This document shows, one piece after another, positions 57,592 to 64,000 of a DNA stretch of 64,000 nt. The notes beneath the pieces were generated by a model that saw only the letters and a list, made by a program, of their open reading frames with translations, did not search any database and was not told the origin of the DNA. A program made the translations under genes and the position numbers. How positions within the stretch are numbered: position 1 is the stretch's first letter; each line of letters opens with the position of its first letter. This DNA comes from Owenweeksia sp048267305 (GTDB lineage: Bacteria > Bacteroidota > Bacteroidia > Flavobacteriales > Schleiferiaceae), in the NCBI GenBank assembly GCA_048267305.1, contig JBLWXT010000009.1:1-64000 (forward strand), in the 5' to 3' direction.

Positions 57592-58583
57592 GCGTTAATC
57601 ATAGAGTCGTCAAACTTCTGTTCTATTTGATTTAGCAGGTCTCTTATTTCTTCTACACTTTCTGAGCGTACTAGCTCTGATCGAAAGGGTTTAAAGTTGG
57701 CAATGCCCTTGAAATAATTGGTGTAGTGCCTTCGTGTTTCAAAAATCCCAACTTTCTCACCCTTCCATTCAATAGCCATTTCAAAGTGCTGTCGTGCGGC
57801 ATCACATCTTTCCGCAAGAGTAGGAGGGAGAAGTTTCTCACCTGTTTCGAGGAAATGTTTGATTTCGTTAAATATCCAGGGATAGCCGATGCTGGCTCGG
57901 CCAATCATGATGCCATCAACGTTATACCGGTTTTTCATTTCCAGTGCTTTTTCGGGTGAGTCCACATCTCCGTTTCCGAATACCGGTATGTTTATGCGGG
58001 GATTGTTTTTTACTTCGGCAATCAGGCTCCAGTCTGCTTCTCCCTTATACATCTGCTTACGGGTTCTGCCGTGGATGGAGATAGCTTTTATGCCCACATC
58101 CTGAAGGCGCTCGGCAACTTCCACAATGTGCTTGGTATTGTCATCCCAGCCCAGGCGGGTTTTTACCGTTACAGGTTTATTTACGGCCTTCACAATTTCG
58201 GCAGTCATGCTCACCATCTTTGGTATATCCTGAAGGATACCGGCTCCGGCACCCTTACATGCCACAGCCTTTACGGGGCAACCATAGTTGATGTCTACAA
58301 TATCGGGATTAGCCTCCTCAGTAATGGCTGCAGCTTCGCGCATAGAGTCTATCTCATTGCCAAAAATCTGTATACCAATGGGGCGTTCATACTCAAAAAT
58401 ATCGAGCTTTCGTACACTTTTGGCGGCATCCCGTATCAGGCCCTCGCTCGAAATAAACTCGGTGTACATTACATCTGCACCGTGCTTTTTGCACAAAGCC
58501 CTAAATGGTGGATCACTGACATCCTCCATAGGAGCCAACAACAATGGAAACTCACCAACTTCTATGTCGCCAATCTTTACCAA
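57588..58583 (-). CDS. dusB: tRNA-dihydrouridine synthase (DusB group)
   Basis: From the TTG at 58583 the protein has 331 residues. It has LLLAPMEDVSDPPFR at the N-terminus, VDINYGCPVKAV with the catalytic cysteine near 100, SIHGRTRKQMYKG and IGRASIGYPWIF (FMN phosphate binding). It reduces uridine to dihydrouridine in the tRNA D-loop. The frame is open to 58661, but the extra residues have no family similarity and would overlap the neighbouring gene's leader, so TTG 58583 is preferred. It overlaps the permease gene by four bases at the 3' ends. Confidence 0.9.
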   Translation of the reverse strand: MVKIGDIEVGEFPLLLAPMEDVSDPPFRALCKKHGADVMYTEFISSEGLIRDAAKSVRKLDIFEYERPIGIQIFGNEIDSMREAAAITEEANPDIVDINYGCPVKAVACKGAGAGILQDIPKMVSMTAEIVKAVNKPVTVKTRLGWDDNTKHIVEVAERLQDVGIKAISIHGRTRKQMYKGEADWSLIAEVKNNPRINIPVFGNGDVDSPEKALEMKNRYNVDGIMIGRASIGYPWIFNEIKHFLETGEKLLPPTLAERCDAARQHFEMAIEWKGEKVGIFETRRHYTNYFKGIANFKPFRSELVRSESVEEIRDLLNQIEQKFDDSMINA

Positions 58584-58592
58584 GGATAGTTC

Positions 58593-58609
58593 TATTTTTG
58601 GCAAAATTA
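58593..58609. promoter_or_regulatory. Interlocked divergent -7 elements of dusB and the CPBP gene
   Basis: TATTTTTG (58593-58600, plus strand, for the CPBP gene) and TAATTTTG (58602-58609 read on the minus strand, for dusB) sit back to back with one base between. Both are perfect TAnnTTTG. Each predicted transcription start falls inside the other promoter's -7 region, so the two are probably mutually exclusive. Confidence 0.6.
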
Positions 58610-58627
58610 AGCAATAGGATACAGTTG

Positions 58628-59563
58628 ATGTTGAGAGGTAGTTTTGCGGGCCATAGCCCATGGATGCAGTTTTTGATGATTATTTTTCTCGCGGTGGTTG
58701 GTATTACCGTTTTTTCGCTGTTGGGCTTTCTGCTTATCCCACTTATTTATTCAGTGTCGTTTGGCTCACTGTTAGTGGCATCGCAAGATGGTAATGGCTT
58801 TTCTCCTGAAATATTAAAATTTTTACAAGGCTTGTCGAGCATTGGCTTGTTTTTGGTCCCCGCACTGATTGCCTCTCACCTTTTTTCGTTTAATGGAGCC
58901 AGGTATTTGCGTATTGACAGGTTTCCAAAAAACTGGCTGCCTGTATTGGTACTGCTGGTGGTTATTACCCTTTCGGGAAATGTGCTTTCAGATTTACTAT
59001 ATCGCATTAGCAAGGGCATACCATGGCCTGAGGCCCTGTCATCCCTGGAGCAGCTTATATCAGGTTCGGAGAGTAATATGACCAGGCAAATTCAGGAATT
59101 CCTTGTTATGAAATCGCCTTATGATTTTGTGCAGATGTTTTTCATAATGGCTATTCTTCCGGCAGTGTGTGAGGAGGCTATGTTTAGAGGAGCATTGCAG
59201 CCTGTATTGATTAAACTCACCGGAAACCGTCATTTTGGAATAGTTTTCACAGCCTTGCTTTTTGGGTTAATGCACATGCAGTTTTACACGTTTCTTTCCA
59301 TTTTTGTTCTGGGTATCGTTTTGGGGTATGTGCGTCAATGGACCGATTCCCTATGGCCGGCAATGATCATTCACCTTATAAATAATGGTAGTATTGTTAT
59401 AGCTGTTTACTTCTATAATGTAGATTATCTGCAAGCCAACGAAATCAGCGATGCCTGGGACTGGAAGTTGGGAGTTCCGGGAATGTTGGTGTTTACAGCA
59501 GCAATGGTATTGCTTTACAGATTAATGATCCCCAAAAAAGAAAAGCCCCATCCGCAAGGATGA
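58628..59563 (+). CDS. CPBP-family intramembrane metalloprotease
   Basis: From the ATG at 58628 the protein has 311 residues and about eight membrane helices. The family motifs are present: EEAMFRGAL (E-E-x3-R), FGLMHMQ with the metal-binding His, and MIIHLINN. These are CAAX prenyl protease 2/bacteriocin-processing-like enzymes. The ORF is open from 58544, but that region is dusB leader. The stop lies within a hairpin that continues past 59563. Confidence 0.9.
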   Translation: MLRGSFAGHSPWMQFLMIIFLAVVGITVFSLLGFLLIPLIYSVSFGSLLVASQDGNGFSPEILKFLQGLSSIGLFLVPALIASHLFSFNGARYLRIDRFPKNWLPVLVLLVVITLSGNVLSDLLYRISKGIPWPEALSSLEQLISGSESNMTRQIQEFLVMKSPYDFVQMFFIMAILPAVCEEAMFRGALQPVLIKLTGNRHFGIVFTALLFGLMHMQFYTFLSIFVLGIVLGYVRQWTDSLWPAMIIHLINNGSIVIAVYFYNVDYLQANEISDAWDWKLGVPGMLVFTAAMVLLYRLMIPKKEKPHPQG

Positions 59564-59571
59564 GGCTTAAG
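59549..59571 (+). terminator. Hairpin at the end of the CPBP gene
   Basis: AGCCCCATCC and GGATGAGGCT pair around GCAA, with single mismatches, overlapping the CPBP stop codon. There is no T-run, so terminator activity is uncertain. Confidence 0.5.
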
Positions 59572-59594
59572 ATTATAAGACTAAAGAAAGGTGT

Positions 59595-61565
59595 TTAGTT
59601 TACAATAAGGCGTTGAGAGGTAGCATATTTACCTGATCTCAGGGTAACGATATACACACCTGCATTAAGGTTTTCAATATCCAGCAGTTCCTTGTAGTTA
59701 CCACTGCCCATATTACCTAAATCCATACTTTTTACTGTTACACCGGTAATATTGTTTATTTCCAGAGTGTACTTGCCAGCCTCTTTTACATTAAAGGCAA
59801 CCGATACATTGTTTGACGCAGGGTTTGGATACAAGGAGCGTATTTCACCTTTGGTGATGTCAAACTCTGTTACAGAGAATACATCCGGAGCCGGTTTGTA
59901 TTTCAAGTCATAATAATTGTATTGTACAGAAACACTTGTTTGAGTGGGGTCTCCTCCGGCAAGGCCGGTTGCAGTAACAGGAACCAACATTTCTCCGTTG
60001 GCATCGAGGTCGTAAACAATATGTGGGAGGTTAAACTGCACGGCCGAACCGATATCAGCTCCTGCTCCGGTCATATCTCTTAATGTACCCATAGTGTCTG
60101 CATCTACAGCCAGTGATCTCATCCAAACATCAGGATAAAGATTATCGGTGGTACCAAAGTTTAAAAGAGCACCTGTGGTACCATAGGCATAGATTAGCAT
60201 GGAGCCATCGGCATTACGTGCGATCTGTGGGCGGTTGTCCTCCGAAAAGTCGGGATTTGCAGGGTCTACGCCATAGTTTCCTCTAAAGGTGTTTACAGTA
60301 TCAATGAAGTGACCTTTCCAGGTTGTTCCTCCATCGGTGGAGTATACATCAACAATCATATTGAGTGCAGAGTAAATTGAAAAGGGAGTACCGGTAGTGG
60401 AGCTGGATGTAATGGTATTGTTGGCAGATGGACACAGGCTCATAATCATATGTGGATTTCCATTTTTATCAACTACCAAATCGTGCTCAAATGCTGTGGT
60501 AAGTGCGCCTATAGTCCAGCTGGGATACATGCTTGACAGGGAGTCTAGAAAAGTAAGATTGCCATGTCCGCTAATTTGAAGGTTATCCACATTAACACCG
60601 TTTCTGGTTGACCAAGTTTTTCCACCATCAGTGGTTTTTATAAAGGAGGGGCTGTAAACCCCGTATGGGGCGATACTTGGGTCGTCCAGATAGCCTAAAC
60701 CAGAGATATAACCAACGCTTCCATCGGGGGAAAAAGCTATTTTAATGTCTGCCAAAAGTGGATTTCCCGTACCGGCAGTATCCGCTGCAAAGGGGAATCT
60801 CACCTTGTTGTGAGTGAACTCCACTTGCTTTGTGGTTGAATTAAACACTCCTGTTGATACGATAACAGTGTCTTTATAAATAACGGTTCCGGAGGTAATG
60901 TCATCACTTCCGTTGATGCCAAATACCTTTTGCGAATCTGGCACAAAGGTCATATCATCAGCCACCTGCCAAAATAAACCTGCCGATGGTTGAGTAGTAA
61001 TCTCCTGGCTATACAGGTCTGTGCCATCTAATTGGATACTTCCTATTACCTGTCCACCCCATGAACCAGCGCTGTTGGAGCCATTAAGGGAAGATCCAAA
61101 AAATGCCAAATAAGCGGAATCAGCAATGGTATTGCCACTAGGATTGAAGATAACAGCCTGAGGATATCGGGCGGGGGCGTTTAGCTGTCCGTTTCCACCT
61201 GTAGGGCTCCATACTGGTCCCTGATCTACAGACCATGTTTGGCCTCCATCTTTAGACACATCATAACGCAGGTGTCCTGAGGTGGTTCCTGGAAAGCTGT
61301 TTGCATCATTTCTATGAATAAATGCAATGGTGTTGATGGAAGGGTCTACCCAAAGGTAAGTTCTAACACCAGCGGTGGAATAGGCGTTGGATGCTTTTCC
61401 GATTCCTGTACTGGCAACGGCAGAAACGCCTTTTTTTACGGGAACATAGTTTTCGTCGTCAACCAAAGCTCGCTCTGGTGCTGCGTGCTGTTCTTCCGAA
61501 ACAGGAGTTTGGGCGAATGCGCCAAACACACACAATGATAAAATAAAGGATAGTTGTTTTTTCAT
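59595..61565 (-). CDS. Secreted T9SS cargo, BNR/sialidase-like propeller (paralogue 1)
   Basis: The 656-residue protein has a signal peptide (KKQLSFILSLCVFGAFAQ), several BNR-type S-x-D-G-G-x-T-W motifs (SKDGGQTWSV, KTTDGGKTWST, STDGGTTWKG) and a type A T9SS sorting domain at the end (LYPNPASNNVSV, LNAGVYIVTL). It is predicted to be on the surface or secreted. The C-terminal 70 residues are very similar to those of the adjacent paralogue, pointing to tandem duplication. Active-site residues of sialidases could not be identified, so the ligand is unknown. Confidence 0.86.
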   Translation of the reverse strand: MKKQLSFILSLCVFGAFAQTPVSEEQHAAPERALVDDENYVPVKKGVSAVASTGIGKASNAYSTAGVRTYLWVDPSINTIAFIHRNDANSFPGTTSGHLRYDVSKDGGQTWSVDQGPVWSPTGGNGQLNAPARYPQAVIFNPSGNTIADSAYLAFFGSSLNGSNSAGSWGGQVIGSIQLDGTDLYSQEITTQPSAGLFWQVADDMTFVPDSQKVFGINGSDDITSGTVIYKDTVIVSTGVFNSTTKQVEFTHNKVRFPFAADTAGTGNPLLADIKIAFSPDGSVGYISGLGYLDDPSIAPYGVYSPSFIKTTDGGKTWSTRNGVNVDNLQISGHGNLTFLDSLSSMYPSWTIGALTTAFEHDLVVDKNGNPHMIMSLCPSANNTITSSSTTGTPFSIYSALNMIVDVYSTDGGTTWKGHFIDTVNTFRGNYGVDPANPDFSEDNRPQIARNADGSMLIYAYGTTGALLNFGTTDNLYPDVWMRSLAVDADTMGTLRDMTGAGADIGSAVQFNLPHIVYDLDANGEMLVPVTATGLAGGDPTQTSVSVQYNYYDLKYKPAPDVFSVTEFDITKGEIRSLYPNPASNNVSVAFNVKEAGKYTLEINNITGVTVKSMDLGNMGSGNYKELLDIENLNAGVYIVTLRSGKYATSQRLIVN

Positions 61566-61644
61566 AGCAAAAAGTTTATTTAAGAACTAAAGATAATTGA
61601 AACAACTGATTTTAAAAGGGGCGAGCTTAAGTAATACAAAAAAA

Positions 61645-61674
61645 AAGCCCCATCAGTATAGATGAGGCTTTTGA
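61645..61674. terminator. Terminator between the T9SS paralogues
   Basis: AAAAGCCCCATC and GATGAGGCTTTT pair with one mismatch around AGTATA, flanked by A- and T-runs. The next gene stop, paralogue 2, is 20 bases away. Confidence 0.75.
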
Positions 61675-61693
61675 ATGTGGAATGAACTTCTGA

Positions 61694-63526
61694 TTAATTA
61701 ATGATCAGTCGTTTTGAAGTGCTGTATCCTTCAGAGGTTAGTGAAACAATATATACACCTGGATTAAGGTCTTCAATGTTTACCGTTTCCTTAAAGTTAC
61801 CACTTGCCATATTGCCTAAGTCAACACTTTTTACAGTAATGCCGGCAATGTTTGTGATTTCAATAGAGTACTTACCACTCAATTTCACAGAGTAGTTTAG
61901 TGATACTTCGGTAGTAGCCGGGTTTGGATACATATTGCTGATGTTGCCATTCACGATATCCAATTCAGTAAGACCGATGTTTTTTGCGGTATCCACATCA
62001 AGGAAGATAATGTCATTAAGACCCGGAGGATCTAGATCTCCTCTAACGGTTAATCCTGGCTCACCATCAAGTTGATATAATAATCTAAACTTGTCGTCCA
62101 CTGTGCGTGCAAGAGATGGGAATACACATTCTACACCAGGCTGACCTTTGGTAAGTTCCCATGGGTCACTCCAGCTAGAACCTCCATCTCTGGAAGTGGT
62201 AACAAAAACCTTGTTGTAAAACTGTGAACCGGAAAATTCAAGTTCATTGATAGCGGAGAATGTTAAAAACAGATTTCCGTTGGCATCTATTCCTGCATTT
62301 GGAAAGGTGGATAGAGACTGGAAGTATTGAGCAACCTCGGCAGCTGCGGTAATACCTAATTGTCCATCATTATCAAGATCCGGGGCACCTACAATAATTT
62401 GAGCAGGTCCGGTAAAGCTTTCGTTCCAGTAGAAGATACCATTGGTTACAGGGAAGTAAGAGAAAGTGGCATCCAATACCGGGTCGTCATCTAAATAGCG
62501 TTGACGTCCAAAAAATACATGTACTTGATCAGAATTGTCAATGATGATTGCTCCGGAGTTGTCAGAGGTTTCTACAGTGTCAGCTATACCATCGCTATTA
62601 ACGTCAGAAATAGAGCCAACTGCGGCTGGGTCATACTTGTCGAGGCCATTGTCTCTAAACTCAGTTTTGGTCCAGGTACTTCCGTTGTCAGTAGACTTAA
62701 GGATAAAGGACTTTTCAAAATCGTTGAACACGGCAATGGCAACGGTATTACCTTTGGCGTCAATAGCATAGCTATCTCCTCCAAATCCGAAGTGATCTGC
62801 TGTGTCGATGTGTGGTAATAGAGAGTCGCGGATATCCCAGGTGAAGCCACCGTCAAGAGATCTCCAGTACAATAGTGCACCGTCAAAGTTCTTGTATATA
62901 GTACCGGCATTGGCTACAGGTGTGGAAATAGCAATAACATGGATGGTTTTTCCATTTGCTCCACCACCAATAGCACGTGGCCATAGGCAACCATCAGGAA
63001 GGGCGCTAAAAGCTGTGTTTTCTGTCCAGTTTCCAAATCCTGGTGTTTCTCTAACATTGCTCACCAAATTGGTGCCTGAGTGAGTTATAATAAACTCTGA
63101 TGTATCGGTAATAACAACTGACGGCCAACCTGTACGAACACTTTCTATACGGTTTGCAGGTTTGGCACCCCAGGTGGTACTGTTAAAGAAGTTGTAACCA
63201 GTTCCACGGTCTGAATAAGGATCAGCAGCAGCCGAAGTAGTCCAAGTACCGGCAACCTGACCTGTAGTAGGGTTGTATTGAACACGGTTGTCTACACTTC
63301 CGTTTGATTGGAGGTCATAAAATGTTTCTCCAATAGGGGAAAAGGCCAATACGGATTTTTTTGAATTTGGAATCACAGGAACACCAACAATGTGTTCAGC
63401 ACCGGTATGGTTTTTCTTAATCATGGGTGCTGCCTCGTTGGCAACATTCGGGGCAGTGGGTACTTGCTGTTGTGCGCTTAGTTGAAAGCCAGCAATAGCC
63501 AATGCATAGAATAATCCTCTTTTCAT
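61694..63526 (-). CDS. Secreted T9SS cargo, BNR-type propeller (paralogue 2)
   Basis: The 610-residue protein has a signal peptide (LFYALAIAGFQLSAQ), BNR-type motifs (RSLDGGFTWDI, KSTDNGSTWTK, TSRDGGSSWSD) and a type A sorting domain (MYPNPATTEVSL, LNPGVYIVSL). The final 60 residues match paralogue 1 closely, differing mostly by conservative changes, while the bodies differ more. It has its own -7 element and terminator. Confidence 0.86.
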   Translation of the reverse strand: MKRGLFYALAIAGFQLSAQQQVPTAPNVANEAAPMIKKNHTGAEHIVGVPVIPNSKKSVLAFSPIGETFYDLQSNGSVDNRVQYNPTTGQVAGTWTTSAAADPYSDRGTGYNFFNSTTWGAKPANRIESVRTGWPSVVITDTSEFIITHSGTNLVSNVRETPGFGNWTENTAFSALPDGCLWPRAIGGGANGKTIHVIAISTPVANAGTIYKNFDGALLYWRSLDGGFTWDIRDSLLPHIDTADHFGFGGDSYAIDAKGNTVAIAVFNDFEKSFILKSTDNGSTWTKTEFRDNGLDKYDPAAVGSISDVNSDGIADTVETSDNSGAIIIDNSDQVHVFFGRQRYLDDDPVLDATFSYFPVTNGIFYWNESFTGPAQIIVGAPDLDNDGQLGITAAAEVAQYFQSLSTFPNAGIDANGNLFLTFSAINELEFSGSQFYNKVFVTTSRDGGSSWSDPWELTKGQPGVECVFPSLARTVDDKFRLLYQLDGEPGLTVRGDLDPPGLNDIIFLDVDTAKNIGLTELDIVNGNISNMYPNPATTEVSLNYSVKLSGKYSIEITNIAGITVKSVDLGNMASGNFKETVNIEDLNPGVYIVSLTSEGYSTSKRLIIN

Positions 63527-63553
63527 ATCATAGCAATTTTAGGGTAATTTGGC

Positions 63554-63561
63554 CAAATATA
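63554..63561 (-). promoter_or_regulatory. -7 element of paralogue 2
   Basis: On the minus strand this reads TATATTTG, a perfect TAnnTTTG, 28 bases upstream of the start codon. Confidence 0.5.
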
Positions 63562-63598
63562 ACATTTATTTAACTCAGCGGGGGTGGGTTAGATGCCA

Positions 63599-63632
63599 AA
63601 AAAAGCCCAATGACGAGTCATTGGGCTTTTTT
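63599..63632 (-). terminator. Terminator downstream of exbD
   Basis: AAAAAAAGCCCAATGAC and GTCATTGGGCTTTTTTT form a perfect stem with A- and T-runs. It lies 22 bases past the exbD stop codon and separates exbD from the T9SS paralogues. Confidence 0.9.
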
Positions 63633-63653
63633 TAGAATTACGTTATAAGAATT

Positions 63654-64000
63654 TTATTCATTCTTAGAGATATCACCTTTTCGGGTGGAATAATTCAGTT
63701 TTAGAGCTTCTGCTCTTCTTAGTTCTTGTTTGATATCGGAAACCAAACCCATCTTCACATTTTCATCTGCTTTGATGGAAACTACCATAAGAGGCCTTTC
63801 GGCTTCGTTAATTGCAGTTCTTTCCTCAATTATAAATGGTCTTATTTCAGCAAGTCTTGCAAAAGAGTCATTTAACTGAATTCTAGGTTCGGACCCTAGG
63901 GAAGCTCTCAGCTTTTCCTTGGGTTTTCCTACATAGATATAAGTAACCAGATTCTTTTTTTCCAACTTTTTGATTTCTGACGCATAGGGTTTTTGATTCT
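63654..64000 (-). CDS. exbD: ExbD/TolR-family biopolymer transport protein, 5' end missing
   Basis: The reading frame has no stop up to the window edge, so the gene is cut there and the ATG is outside. The visible 115 residues are the periplasmic domain: KLRASLGSEPRIQLNDSF, PLMVVSIKADENVKMGLVSDIKQELR. This matches the C-terminal part of Bacteroidota ExbD, which with ExbB couples the proton gradient to TonB or gliding motors. A TTG at 63965 is not the true start. A perfect terminator follows the stop codon. Confidence 0.85.
   Translation of the reverse strand, partial: NQKPYASEIKKLEKKNLVTYIYVGKPKEKLRASLGSEPRIQLNDSFARLAEIRPFIIEERTAINEAERPLMVVSIKADENVKMGLVSDIKQELRRAEALKLNYSTRKGDISKNE

Overview
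The window comes from a member of the Bacteroidota, most likely an aerobic or micro-oxic marine-type Flavobacteriales. The evidence is: three proteins with type IX secretion C-terminal sorting domains, the gliding genes gldE and gldD beside mutY and ssb, a fused CcoN-CcoO subunit, a 29-residue COX24-type basic peptide, TAnnTTTG -7 promoter elements, and almost no Shine-Dalgarno sequences. Coding density is high. No phage, insertion sequence or CRISPR array was recognised.

Layout. 1-5.2 kb is a ragged edge: a truncated-looking GT117/DUF2723-like gene, a SEC-C/DUF1186 protein, a CAU tRNA beside decayed tandem copies of a hairpin module, hemJ, and 0.9 kb of repeat-rich spacer. 5.2-8.2 kb holds a sulfotransferase-like gene overlapping a class IV aminotransferase, then hemN. 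8.6-10.9 kb is a T9SS cargo protein. 10.9-17.2 kb is a complete cbb3 oxidase operon on the minus strand (ccoS-ccoNO-ccoQ-ccoP-ccoG-fixH-TauE/SafE). 17.4-19.3 kb is a YceI-porin operon. 19.5-30.1 kb looks like an uptake and catabolism cluster for an unknown ester or hydroxy-acid: SDR, KAS III-like enzyme, two alpha/beta hydrolases, Na+ symporter, acyl-CoA ligase and porin. 30.1-33.9 kb is a beta-CASP nuclease and the copper ATPase ccoI. 34.8-41.1 kb is housekeeping (RNase G, HU, mutY, ssb, gldE, gldD). 41.2-49.4 kb is mixed metabolism (ctaA, an FAD reductase, TraB/GumN, hydrolase-OsmC fusion, ALDH). 48.3-55.5 kb holds envelope genes, including a seven-gene minus-strand run of YtxH, holin-like, MscS and AsmA-like proteins. 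55.7-59.6 kb is acylphosphatase, rbfA, a LolC/FtsX permease, dusB and a CPBP protease. The right end has two tandem T9SS paralogues and a partial exbD.

The strongest new observation is regulatory. Four promoters (hemN, the cbb3 operon, yceI-porin, ccoI) each carry a TGA-N6-TCA box of CRP/FNR type. The box centre lies exactly 33 bp upstream of the centre of a -7 element of the form TAnnTTTG or nACTTTTG. Two of the four have a second box exactly 22 bp further upstream. This geometry corresponds to a site near -40.5, the class II FNR position. The targets are anaerobic heme synthesis, the high-affinity oxidase and its copper pump, so the window appears to hold a micro-oxic regulon whose regulator gene lies elsewhere. 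The YceI protein and its porin are the unexpected members.
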